Shown here piece by piece: positions 9,561-18,257 of a DNA stretch of 64,000 nucleotides (positions are counted from its first letter, which is position 1; every line of letters starts with the position of its first letter). The stretch is from NCBI RefSeq assembly GCF_900177765.1, contig NZ_FXWI01000004.1, positions 124,001 through 188,000 on the forward strand, read 5' to 3'. The notes below the pieces were generated by a model. The model searched no databases and was not told where the DNA came from. It was given only the letters and a program-made list of their open reading frames with translations. The DNA comes from Agreia sp. VKM Ac-1783. GTDB lineage: Bacteria; Actinomycetota; Actinomycetes; Actinomycetales; Microbacteriaceae. The translations under genes and the position numbers were made by a program.

Positions 9561-10945
9561 TGGTTGCGCGGCGCGGAGTCGACGCCGCCTCCGCGCCGCG
9601 CCGCTCCTCCGAGGCGGCGTCGGCCGAGGCCGCCGACGGTGAGCAGCTCCTGGTGGACGCGATCGCCGCGCTCCATGGAAACGGCGCGGGCTCCGAGAGG
9701 TCAGAGGAACGCGCTGCCCAGCTCGAAGCGGCACTGGGAGTGGAGGGTCGACTCGACCTGGGCTGGAACACATCGTCGATCGACCTTGAGGCGCGCGCAC
9801 TCAGTAGTCTCGACACGGCCGCGAGCGTCCCGCTCGACCAACCGCGAACGACGCTGCGCTTCGCTGCCACACCGTCTGCCGTCGCCATGAACCGAGTACT
9901 CGCCGTCGACCGCGCGATCAACGAGTTCTCGTCGAGCACGACGACGCTAGCGACAGCCCGCAAGGCCGTCGCACAGGCTGCAACCCTCAAGCCCGCGAAC
10001 ATCTTTCTGTTCGCTGCGGCCTGTGCCGTCGGCGCCAGCTGCCTGGCGATCATCTTCGGCATCCACCATGTACAGACCGTTCTGCTCATCGCTGCGAGCT
10101 CCGTTGCGGGAGCATTTCTGCGCCGCGGTATCGGCCGCCTGGGCGGTTCGAACTTCTGGCAGGTGGGAGTCGCAGCATTGCTCGCCGGTCTGCTCGGGGC
10201 GATAGCGACCAACAGCGATATCAGTTCGTCGCTGCGGCTCGCCGCAGTCTGTCCCTGCATGATTCTGGTGCCGGGTCCGCACCTGCTCAACGGCTCTCTC
10301 GATCTCGCGGCGCTCCGAATCCCGCTCGGCCTGGCACGACTCACCTTCGCGACCCTGACGCTGCTCTCCATCGCCGCCGGGCTGCTCGCCGGCCTGACCC
10401 TCGGCGGGGCGGAGCTGGTCGTCGATCCCGCGGGCCGCGACATCCCGCTCTGGCTCGACGCCGGCGCCGCTGGGATCGTTGCCGTCTGCTACGGCATCTT
10501 CTACTCCGCTCCCCTGCGCATCCTCATCTGGCCGTTCGCCGTCGGGGCCGCCGTGCATGCCCTGCGGTGGGTCGCACTCGACATCTGGCACCTCGAGTCC
10601 TACGTGGGCGCCGGGTTGGCCTGCCTCGTGGCTGCAACGATCCTTCTTCCGGTATCCCGCCGATTCCAGCTTCCGTTCTCGGCGATCGGCTTCGCCAGTG
10701 TCGTCTCCCTGATGCCGGGAGTGCTGATCTTCCGCTCGCTCGCAGGGCTCGCTCAGCTGCAGACGGCGACGGGCACGACCGCCGAACACCTTCTCGTCTC
10801 GACGATCAACGACGCGAACGTCGCGTGGCTCACGGTCTTCGCCATGGCGATCGGATTCATCCTGCCTGCGGGCGTCTACGGCTGGATCCGGCACCGCTCA
10901 GCGCGGAGCCTCTCAGCTCCGACATCGAAGGAGACGGCCCGATGA
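9560..10945 (+). CDS. Threonine/serine exporter family protein (ThrE-like)
   Basis: A 461-residue protein with a soluble N-terminal part of about 140 residues followed by about ten hydrophobic segments, the fused ThrE_1/ThrE_2 organisation known from the Corynebacterium threonine exporter. The stretch MILVPGPHLLNGSLDLAA followed by RIPLGLARL is typical of the family. Its ATG overlaps the fumC stop by one base (TGATG), so it is translationally coupled. The N-terminal half is more divergent than usual, so the exported substrate is uncertain; a small amino acid or dicarboxylate-related compound is a guess from fumC next door. Confidence 0.75.
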   Translation: MVARRGVDAASAPRRSSEAASAEAADGEQLLVDAIAALHGNGAGSERSEERAAQLEAALGVEGRLDLGWNTSSIDLEARALSSLDTAASVPLDQPRTTLRFAATPSAVAMNRVLAVDRAINEFSSSTTTLATARKAVAQAATLKPANIFLFAAACAVGASCLAIIFGIHHVQTVLLIAASSVAGAFLRRGIGRLGGSNFWQVGVAALLAGLLGAIATNSDISSSLRLAAVCPCMILVPGPHLLNGSLDLAALRIPLGLARLTFATLTLLSIAAGLLAGLTLGGAELVVDPAGRDIPLWLDAGAAGIVAVCYGIFYSAPLRILIWPFAVGAAVHALRWVALDIWHLESYVGAGLACLVAATILLPVSRRFQLPFSAIGFASVVSLMPGVLIFRSLAGLAQLQTATGTTAEHLLVSTINDANVAWLTVFAMAIGFILPAGVYGWIRHRSARSLSAPTSKETAR

Positions 10946-11727
10946 ACACCCCGCCTCCTATCCCGGCGACGACGCGCGCGCTCTCGCCTGCATCTGCCTC
11001 CGCGAGCGTCGCCCTGCCGGCGGCCCTCAGCCTGCTCGCCGGAGCGACCGACGTGACCAGTTGGCTTCTGCTGGGAGGCTTCTTCTCGGCCCACGTGACC
11101 GGCAACCTCGTCGTGATCGCCGCCGATGTCGTTGCGGGCCGTGCGCCGGGTGTGGCCTCGGTCCTCGCCATCCCGGTGTTCGTGCTGATCACGGCCGCGG
11201 CGACGCTCGCATCACGTCGGTTGGTTCTGAATGGCATGTCAGCACAGATGCTCACGACGGTATTGCTGGGCGCGCAGACCCTGCTGCTCGTACTGGCGGC
11301 CGCGCTGTCGTTCGCCACGCGAGCGTCGGCGGATCCCTCCCAGCCTCTCGCTGTCATCATCGGTCTCTGCGCGGTGTGCGCCATGGCCACGCAGAACGCG
11401 TTCCTGCATCTCATTCCGCCAAAGGCAGCCTCGACCGCCGTCATGACAGGCAATCTCGTGGCCGGCACGATCGCCCTCGTCGACCTCGTGCTCAGCCGAG
11501 GCGCATCTGGCTCGGCCTGGTCTCGCTGGCACAGCGCATGGCCGCTGCTCGCGGGCTTCGTCGGCGGATGCTTGATCGGCGCCGCCGGAGCCGTCGCGTT
11601 CAGCGATCGTGCGTCCCTGATCCCAGCAGTACTAGCCTGCATTCTCTTCTTCGTCGTAATGTCGAGGCGTTCGAGCCCGGCCCGTGAAAAACGTACTCCT
11701 GATCAGCCGAAAGAAGGATGCTCATGA
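10942..11727 (+). CDS. DUF1275 (YoaK-like) membrane protein
   Basis: A 261-residue integral membrane protein with about six hydrophobic segments. DUF1275 hallmarks are present: an early ATDVTSWLLLGGFFSAHVTGN block and a second, weaker version AVMTGNLVAGTIALVD near residue 170, as in the internal duplication of this family. Function of DUF1275 is not established; transport is presumed. It overlaps the exporter gene by four bases (ATGA) and the next hydrolase gene by four bases. Confidence 0.8.
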   Translation: MNTPPPIPATTRALSPASASASVALPAALSLLAGATDVTSWLLLGGFFSAHVTGNLVVIAADVVAGRAPGVASVLAIPVFVLITAAATLASRRLVLNGMSAQMLTTVLLGAQTLLLVLAAALSFATRASADPSQPLAVIIGLCAVCAMATQNAFLHLIPPKAASTAVMTGNLVAGTIALVDLVLSRGASGSAWSRWHSAWPLLAGFVGGCLIGAAGAVAFSDRASLIPAVLACILFFVVMSRRSSPAREKRTPDQPKEGCS

Positions 11728-12557
11728 CCGCTCCACTCATCACCCTCGATGTTCCCTACGGCACGGATTCAGACCCGATGCATCTGCTCGACATCTACGA
11801 AGACCCCGAACACACAGACGATGCGACTCGAGCGGCGATCATCCTCGTGCACGGCGGCGGCTGGTTTCGCGGCGACAAGGTCAAGGAGAAGACGCTCGCG
11901 AGCCTGCTGGTCGAAGCCGGATACCTGGTCTTCGTACCCGATTACCGCCTCGCGCCCGACCACATCTTTCCCGCCGGGCGCGCGGATGTGCTGGCGGCCG
12001 CCGAGTGGGCGCGCGCATCTGAGCACGCCTTCGATCGCGGACGCGTGGCGTTCTTCGGCGGTTCGGCCGGAGGCAATCTGGTGGTCGAGGCAGCCATCGC
12101 GACCGGATGCCCCGCAGTGAGCTGGTCGGGAATCTTCGACCTCGCCGGCATCATCTCGGCGACCGATGCGACGGCCGCCGAGCCGACGACGCAGGACCTC
12201 GACGCCATGCGCAGCGCCGACATCAACCAGACCGGCCGCGACGACGCCTTCCTCCGCTGGGTGATTCTGCAGGAGGTCGGCGGCGACCGCTCTGCCCTCG
12301 CCGCGGCATCCACGACCCCGAGGGTGACCGACAAGACCGGCCCCGTCTACCTGGCCAATTCGCTCGCCGAATTCGTGCCGGTGTCGGATGCCGCCGGGCT
12401 GCAGAACGCCCTGTCGTCGGCCGGGGTCGCCAGCACGCTGCAACTGGTTCCTGGTACGCATCACGCCGAGGGCTACCTGCAGCAGGCGCTGCACGGCTCG
12501 CTCGCGTTCCTCGCCGATGCGCTGCGCCGACCCGACTCCGCGGCATCTTCGTCATGA
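11724..12557 (+). CDS. Alpha/beta hydrolase, hormone-sensitive-lipase type
   Basis: A 277-residue esterase/lipase-like protein. It has HGGGW (the HGGG oxyanion motif of the HSL family, near residue 48) and the nucleophile elbow GGSAGGN (near residue 113); a His in PGTHHAEGYL near the C-terminus completes the likely triad. GAAGGATG precedes ATG 11724, which overlaps the DUF1275 stop (ATGA). An ATG two codons upstream at 11718 is possible but worse placed. Likely cytosolic; substrate unknown. Confidence 0.85.
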   Translation: MTAPLITLDVPYGTDSDPMHLLDIYEDPEHTDDATRAAIILVHGGGWFRGDKVKEKTLASLLVEAGYLVFVPDYRLAPDHIFPAGRADVLAAAEWARASEHAFDRGRVAFFGGSAGGNLVVEAAIATGCPAVSWSGIFDLAGIISATDATAAEPTTQDLDAMRSADINQTGRDDAFLRWVILQEVGGDRSALAAASTTPRVTDKTGPVYLANSLAEFVPVSDAAGLQNALSSAGVASTLQLVPGTHHAEGYLQQALHGSLAFLADALRRPDSAASSS

Positions 12558-12775
12558 CGACGGCCGCCGGTTCGACGCCGAATGCTGCAGCAGGGGAGAC
12601 CCAGCGACGCGTGTCCTTCCTCGTGGACGGAGCCCGCGTGACCATCCGTCGCGTCGACGAATTCGGCGGCTACGTTCCGATGGGGATAGCCGTGTCGTGG
12701 ACGGTCGATGACAGGGACGCTTTCGTCTCCGACTCACCAGAGCGCGGCGCTGTCGTTCATCGCGGGCTGCAGTGA
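12554..12775 (+). CDS. Orphan 73-residue protein
   Basis: Start overlaps the upstream stop (ATGA) and its own stop overlaps the next start (GTGA), so its position in a tightly coupled operon is the main evidence that it is real. The sequence MTTAAGSTPNAAAGETQRR is followed by a beta-rich part (VSFLVDGARVTIRRVDEFGG, then MGIAVSWTVDDRDAF). No cysteine, signal peptide or membrane segment. I recognise no family. Confidence 0.6.
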   Translation: MTTAAGSTPNAAAGETQRRVSFLVDGARVTIRRVDEFGGYVPMGIAVSWTVDDRDAFVSDSPERGAVVHRGLQ

Positions 12776-14487
12776 GCATCGCGTCGACAGCATCCAAGCC
12801 ACCCGGCCCGCTCGCGCCGCTGGCCGTCACCATCTTCCGATGGCTATGGATCGCCGACGTCGTCAGCAACATCGGTGGTTGGATGCAGACGGTCGGTGCG
12901 CAGTGGTTTCTCGTCGAGGAGCACGCTTCGCCCGCCGTGATCGCGCTCGTCTCGACGGCCTCAGCCGCGCCCGTGCTGTTGTTCGGAATCCCCGCCGGGG
13001 TGCTCGGAGAGTTCGCGAACAAGCGGCACCTGCTCATCGGCGTGCAATCGGCCCAGGCGCTGGTCGCGGCGGGGCTCGCCGTTCTCACCGCGATCGGCGC
13101 CATGACCCCGACGTTGCTGTTGGCTTTCACGTTCGCTCTCGGAGTCGCCTCGGCCGTGCAGCTGCCCGCGTACCAGGCGTTCGTTCCCGGCGTCGTGCCG
13201 AAGCCGCTCATCGGCGACGCCGCATCCCTCTCGTCGATCGGCGTCAATGTCGCCCGAGCCATCGGACCGGCCATCGCCGGCGTTGTGATCGGCTCGTGGG
13301 GCATCCCCTTCGTCTTCGCGCTCAACGCCCTGAGCTTCGCCGGCCTACTCCTCGTGCTCATTCTGTTTAAGAGCTACAAGCAGCCGACCGGAGACCGCGA
13401 GCCGTTCATGTCGGCGACCCGAGCTGGCCTGCGTTATGTCATGCACGCCGCCGTCGTTCGGCGCATCTACTTCCAGTTGCTCATCTTCATCATGCCCGCC
13501 AACGCGCTCTGGGCTCTGTTGCCCGTGCTCGCCAGTGGCCGACTCGCGCTCGACAGCAACGGCTACGGCATCCTGCTCGCGGCCCTGGGTATCGGATCGA
13601 TCGCCGGCGCGTTCATCATTCCCAAGGCGCGAGCCGCTCTGGGAACCAACCGGCTCATCATCGTGACGAGCGCCGCCTACGGCATCGGAATCGGGGCGAC
13701 GGCGCTATCGAACACGCTCTGGATCACCCTGCCGGTACTCGTCCTCGTCGGCCTATCGTGGATCGGCGTGATCGCCACGCTGAACGCCACCGTTCAAGCC
13801 TTCCTCCCCGGGTGGGTGCGCACCCGCGGACTCTCGGTCTATCAACTCGTGCTCTTCGGCGGAACAGCCTTCGGCGCCGCGATCATCGGTGCGCTCGGCG
13901 GTGTCTTCGGCACAGCGCACACCATGGCAGGCGCAGGAATCGTCGTGGTCGTCGGCGCCGCCATGCTGCTCATCTGGCCGCTGCACCCCACCGCCGACAA
14001 GAGTCGCACCGCGTTGCCCATGCCGCTCACCGATGTGCCGCCGGTCGCGACACCGCTGCCGGGCGATGACGACGCGAACCCGGATGATGCGGCTGCCGCT
14101 GCGGATGCACCTGCGACTCCGGCCGTCAATCACGAGCTCGACCCGGCCGGCGCCACGCTCGTCATCGTGCGCTACGAGATAGCCGATCGCGATCGCGCGG
14201 CGTTCCTCGCCGCGATGCGCACGCTCGAACAGAGCAGGCGCCGCACGGGAGCCCGCTCGTGGGATGTCTACGACGACCGCGAGCATCCGGGCTTCCTCGT
14301 CGAGGCATTCCACGTCGGCTCGTGGCAAGAGCACCTCAGCCAGCACCACAACCGCACGACCGGCTACGACACCGAGATCGTCGAGGCGGCCCGCAAGCTC
14401 TCCGCCTCGCCCCCGACGGTCGAGCACCTCGTCTCGGCCGCCCTCCCGCACCACCCGCACACTCCCACCAAGTCCCCCAATAAGTAA
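12772..14487 (+). CDS. MFS exporter fused to a C-terminal monooxygenase-like (ABM) domain
   Basis: A 571-residue fusion. Residues 1-410 are an EntS/MFS_3-type transporter with about twelve hydrophobic segments, starting at FRWLWIADVVSNIGGWMQTV. An acidic Ala/Pro linker (about 425-460) leads to a ferredoxin-like domain of about 90 residues beginning GATLVIVRYEIADRDRAAFL and ending HHNRTTGYDTEIVEAA, which resembles antibiotic-biosynthesis-monooxygenase (ABM) domains. Export of a small molecule coupled to a cytosolic binding or modifying domain is the likely role. It starts at GTG 12772 inside the previous stop. The ABM call rests on pattern, not alignment. Confidence 0.8.
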   Translation: MSIASTASKPPGPLAPLAVTIFRWLWIADVVSNIGGWMQTVGAQWFLVEEHASPAVIALVSTASAAPVLLFGIPAGVLGEFANKRHLLIGVQSAQALVAAGLAVLTAIGAMTPTLLLAFTFALGVASAVQLPAYQAFVPGVVPKPLIGDAASLSSIGVNVARAIGPAIAGVVIGSWGIPFVFALNALSFAGLLLVLILFKSYKQPTGDREPFMSATRAGLRYVMHAAVVRRIYFQLLIFIMPANALWALLPVLASGRLALDSNGYGILLAALGIGSIAGAFIIPKARAALGTNRLIIVTSAAYGIGIGATALSNTLWITLPVLVLVGLSWIGVIATLNATVQAFLPGWVRTRGLSVYQLVLFGGTAFGAAIIGALGGVFGTAHTMAGAGIVVVVGAAMLLIWPLHPTADKSRTALPMPLTDVPPVATPLPGDDDANPDDAAAAADAPATPAVNHELDPAGATLVIVRYEIADRDRAAFLAAMRTLEQSRRRTGARSWDVYDDREHPGFLVEAFHVGSWQEHLSQHHNRTTGYDTEIVEAARKLSASPPTVEHLVSAALPHHPHTPTKSPNK

Positions 14488-14497
14488 GGAGCACATC

Positions 14498-15214
14498 ATG
14501 ACCACCGCCCCCACCATCGTTCTCGTCCACGGCGCATTCGCCGACGCCGCCAGCTGGGCACCCGTCACCCTCGAACTGCTGAATCAGGGCTATACCGTCT
14601 TGGTTCCGCCCGTCTTCAACCGCAGCCTCATCGGGGACTCGGCCTACATCAAGTCGTTCGTCGAGCAGATCGACGGACCGGTGATTCTCGCCGGCCACTC
14701 CTACGGCGGCGCCGTGATCACGGTCGCCGGCGTCGCCGACAACGTGATCGGGCTCGTCTACGTCTCGGGCTACGCGCTCGACGAGGGAGAAAGCCTCGGC
14801 CAGTTGCAGGGCGGCTTCCCCGACTCCGAGCTCGCCGCGAATCTCGTGTATTCGCCCTACCCGATCGACGGCGCAGAGCCGGGAACAGATGTGTCGGTGA
14901 AGATCGACGCGTTCCCCGAGGTCTTCGCTGCGGGAGTCCCGACTGACACCGCTCGCGTGCTCGCCGTCGGCCAGCGCCCGCTCGCGGCCGTCGCCTTCTC
15001 CGAAACCGCTCCCGTCGCCGCTTGGAAGACCAAGCCCAGCTGGGGCATCGTCTCGAGTGCCGACCACACCATCAACCCCGATGTCGAGCGCTTCGGCTAC
15101 AAACGAGCCGGCGTCCGCAAGGTGATCGAAATCGATGCTCCCCACCTCGTGATGCAGACCAACCCCTCAGAGGTCGCGAAATTCATCACCGACGCGATCG
15201 ACGAACTGAGCTAG
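14498..15214 (+). CDS. Alpha/beta-fold hydrolase (copy 2)
   Basis: Same length (238 residues) and plainly paralogous to the hydrolase at 7324-8040: both share TIVLVHGAFAD, SWAPVT, VEQIDGPV, GHSYGGAVITVAG and RPLAAVAF. Nucleophile elbow GHSYGG and C-terminal His in DAPHLVMQTNP are intact. ATG 14498 follows TAAGGAGCACATC, an excellent ribosome site, 10 bp after the MFS gene. It closes the operon and faces the DUF5107 gene convergently. The two copies bracket the operon, suggesting duplication followed by gene insertion, or two substrates handled by one system. Confidence 0.88.
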   Translation: MTTAPTIVLVHGAFADAASWAPVTLELLNQGYTVLVPPVFNRSLIGDSAYIKSFVEQIDGPVILAGHSYGGAVITVAGVADNVIGLVYVSGYALDEGESLGQLQGGFPDSELAANLVYSPYPIDGAEPGTDVSVKIDAFPEVFAAGVPTDTARVLAVGQRPLAAVAFSETAPVAAWKTKPSWGIVSSADHTINPDVERFGYKRAGVRKVIEIDAPHLVMQTNPSEVAKFITDAIDELS

Positions 15215-15237
15215 TCCGCGCCCTGCGGTGTGGCCGA

Positions 15238-18189
15238 CTACTCCCGAGCGAACAGCAGCAGCTCGGGGTGACTCGTTGCGAAGTAGTCGGTCACACCGTC
15301 TTCCCGAACGGCCTGGGGTGCCTGATACTCGGGACGAACCTCGCCAAGACTGGCGGGCGGATCTGTCTGCTGAAGACCGAGCGCCGCGATCGTCGAATCC
15401 CAGGCGCGGATGGCCTGACCCTCGCCACCCTCCCACGGATGGAACTCGCGCGAGCGAAGTATCTCCAATGCCTCGTCGGCGAACCCGCCCGTCACGAGCA
15501 GGCCGACGTACTCGATCGTGAAGTCGTCTCGACTGAGCACCAGATCGGGGTGCGCTCGAAGTCTGGCAAGCCGCTCCTCGTCGGGGTGCCCGAGCCGAGC
15601 GGCCAATTGATCCTGCTCGAAGAGGAGCCGCGCATCCTGCGGGGCGAGCTCGACCGCCTCTTCATAGCGACGCCAGGCCATCTCGTCGTCGTGCGCGATG
15701 TTGTAGGCGGCGAGGCCGGCGTTGCGAAACAGCACTGGATGCTCCAGCCCGAGTTCGATCGCGGACTCCCATTCGTCGAGGGCGTCTTTTCGCCGACCGT
15801 GTGCGAACAACAGCATCCCGAGGAGGAACCGCGCCGTCGCATCCGTCGGCTCGACCTGGAGCGATGCGACCAGCGCGTCATGGGCATCGAGGCCGTAGGG
15901 GAATGCTCGCGTCAGGTCGCTCTGTCGCGCCCGTCGGCGCTGCTCGGCGGCATCGGCGGGGAATCCGCCCTCTTCGAACAGTCCGGCCGCCACGTAGTGC
16001 GCCAGCGGAACCAGGTTGCCCGCGGCCGTGGCCGGCAAGGCGGTGACACGGTCGAGCATGGACAGTGCTCCGACGACATCGCCGGCGGCTTTCAAATCGA
16101 GAGCCACGTCGAGGGCGAGGCCGGGGTCGCTGACATCGGCCCGTCCGAGAAGAGTGCGAATGGTCGGGTTCACCGGCTCGAGCGCTTCCTGCTCTCGCAG
16201 CAGAGAGTCCGCGTGTGCGGTGTCGCCCAGGCGGCGCAGAACGATCGCTTCGAGTACGCAGCGGCGACTGTCGTGGGCCGCGACCGACCGCAGCGAGTCC
16301 AGTACGCGGAGCGCTGCGCGGTTGCGACCACGACGCGAGAGCGACGCGGCGAGCTCATAGCCGGCGCTCGCAGCCCAGGTGCCGTCCCAGCCAGCCTTGC
16401 CGAAGTACGCCTCGGCCTCGGCGACACGGCCAAGCCGCTGCGAGATCAGGCCGGCGAGATAGAACGCCTCGGTGTCTTGCGGGTTCGCGTTGCGGCGGGT
16501 CAATCGGGCCAACGCCACGTCGACCCGTTCGAGGGCGCTCGAGTACTCGCCTGCTCGGTACTCGAGATCGGCGATCGCCAGGTTGGTGCGCAGGTCGCCT
16601 TGATCGCGCTCGAGTGCTGCGTTCCAGTAGTCGAGCGGTGAGCGTGTGGGGTGCCGGAACTGGCTGAGGTGCAGACCCGTGAGATACAGCTCCTCCACCG
16701 TCTCGATCTCGGATGGCGGGAGCGGTTCGTCGGCGACCCACGGCTCCTCATCGGTGATGACGGTCTGCGACCACCGCACGAGCGACCGACCCGATGCATC
16801 GAGGAGTTCGACCACCGTGGAATCGGTCAGCGCATCGAAGTCGATCACCGCGGGGGTGCCTGGCGCGAGGTCTGCGATTCTCGATGCCGTGATCGATTCT
16901 CCGTCGCTCACCCGAAGCGTCGCGCCCTGCTGGGGCGAGGTGACGGCGAAGCTGGCCGAGGGCCGGGGGCCTCGCTCGACGTGCACCGCGGCATCCGGCG
17001 TCGCCTGCTGAGCGGCACCGATCGCGGGCAGCGGGTACCAGTACTGGGTGAAGACCTTCGTCTCGCCGGGCAGGAGCCAGCTGAAATCGGGCTGGTTGTC
17101 GGTGAACACACCGGCCATGAGCTCCACGTACGGACCGTCGTCGTCGGTGAGTTGCGCATCCCACGCATGGCCGAAGGCCGCGTTGCCCCACGTCCACTGC
17201 TTCTTGCCGGGCGAGAGCCGCCGTTCCGCCCAGTGCACGAAGCCCGCGCCTGCCGCGTGGTCGTAGCCGCCGAAGAAGTCCTGCTGCGAGTCGACGATCA
17301 TGTAGGAGGTCGGCACGGGGATGTTGCGGTAGAAATCTATGCGATCGGCACCCGGTTCCGCCTCGGCGAGCGCGGCGTAGTCGACGCCGTAGTAGGGGCG
17401 GTCCGCCGCCGGAAAAGCAGTCAGAGCCCGCCGTGCATGGTCGGCGACGTAGCGCACGTCGTCAGGGAAGAACGACTGGTAGTCGTCGTTGACCCGCGCC
17501 GCGACGTTCGCCCACCAGAGGAAGGTCTGACGCTCGCTCGTTCGGTTGTGCAGCCGCACCGCCAACTCGACGACGCTGCTGCCCGGCCGTAGCCGGACCC
17601 CGTGCTGCCCTGCCATCCGGGTGAACGGGTCGTGGTCGGCGCACCAGACGGTCACGGAGCCGTCGTCGCCGTATTCGATCGTCGTCTCGACGGGAAGGTA
17701 TGTGGCCGGCCTGTGGTGTTGCGGCCAGTTGAATTCCACGCCGCCCGACACCCACGGGCCAGCCAGACCGACCAGAGCAGGCTTGATGACGTTGTTGCGG
17801 TAGAAGAAGTCGTAGCCGGTGGTCTTGTCGTACCCGATGTGGATGCGCCCGCCGAGTTCCGGCAAGACGACGAGTCTCACGTACTCGTTCTCGAGGTGAA
17901 CGGCCTGCCACTGTCGATCGTGCGCCTCATCGGAGACGTGCTCGGTGAACGGGATCGGATAGACCTTGCCGCTCGAGCCCTGATAGACCCTCCGGTCGAG
18001 GTACATCGGGTACGCGCTGGGTTCGTCGGTCTCGTAGGTGCGGATGCTGAGGGGCTCGCTCCACGCGATGGGCCGGCCCGCCTCGAGTGTGGGCCGCAGC
18101 GCATCCGGCGCCTCGGGGAGGACGATCTTGGCCCCCGGGTGCTCGGACGACGGGTCGGAGCCCGCGGGCATGGTCGTTTCGACGGTCAT
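15238..18189 (-). CDS. DUF5107 / TPR-repeat protein of a sugar-uptake operon
   Basis: A 983-residue cytosolic protein without signal peptide. The N-terminal half (about 20-370) is a DUF5107 domain with the mutarotase-like motifs LPELGGRIHIGYDKTTGYDF and GGVEFNWPQHHRP; the C-terminal half is a series of TPR-like helical pairs (e.g. AIADLEYRAGEYSSALERVD). DUF5107/TPR proteins commonly sit in actinobacterial sugar ABC operons, where a carbohydrate-processing role is presumed but not established. ATG 18189 follows GAGGCACGAA; an in-frame ATG at 18201 is less well placed. It is the last gene of the ABC operon, 68 bp after the permease. The frame stays open upstream into the antisense of the permease gene, which is not coding. 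Confidence 0.82.
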   Translation of the reverse strand: MTVETTMPAGSDPSSEHPGAKIVLPEAPDALRPTLEAGRPIAWSEPLSIRTYETDEPSAYPMYLDRRVYQGSSGKVYPIPFTEHVSDEAHDRQWQAVHLENEYVRLVVLPELGGRIHIGYDKTTGYDFFYRNNVIKPALVGLAGPWVSGGVEFNWPQHHRPATYLPVETTIEYGDDGSVTVWCADHDPFTRMAGQHGVRLRPGSSVVELAVRLHNRTSERQTFLWWANVAARVNDDYQSFFPDDVRYVADHARRALTAFPAADRPYYGVDYAALAEAEPGADRIDFYRNIPVPTSYMIVDSQQDFFGGYDHAAGAGFVHWAERRLSPGKKQWTWGNAAFGHAWDAQLTDDDGPYVELMAGVFTDNQPDFSWLLPGETKVFTQYWYPLPAIGAAQQATPDAAVHVERGPRPSASFAVTSPQQGATLRVSDGESITASRIADLAPGTPAVIDFDALTDSTVVELLDASGRSLVRWSQTVITDEEPWVADEPLPPSEIETVEELYLTGLHLSQFRHPTRSPLDYWNAALERDQGDLRTNLAIADLEYRAGEYSSALERVDVALARLTRRNANPQDTEAFYLAGLISQRLGRVAEAEAYFGKAGWDGTWAASAGYELAASLSRRGRNRAALRVLDSLRSVAAHDSRRCVLEAIVLRRLGDTAHADSLLREQEALEPVNPTIRTLLGRADVSDPGLALDVALDLKAAGDVVGALSMLDRVTALPATAAGNLVPLAHYVAAGLFEEGGFPADAAEQRRRARQSDLTRAFPYGLDAHDALVASLQVEPTDATARFLLGMLLFAHGRRKDALDEWESAIELGLEHPVLFRNAGLAAYNIAHDDEMAWRRYEEAVELAPQDARLLFEQDQLAARLGHPDEERLARLRAHPDLVLSRDDFTIEYVGLLVTGGFADEALEILRSREFHPWEGGEGQAIRAWDSTIAALGLQQTDPPASLGEVRPEYQAPQAVREDGVTDYFATSHPELLLFARE

Positions 18190-18257
18190 TTCGTGCCTCA
18201 TTCGATGTCGGCAGTCGGAGGTGATGCGGTTCGGGGTGCAGTTCAGACGCCGCTGGA

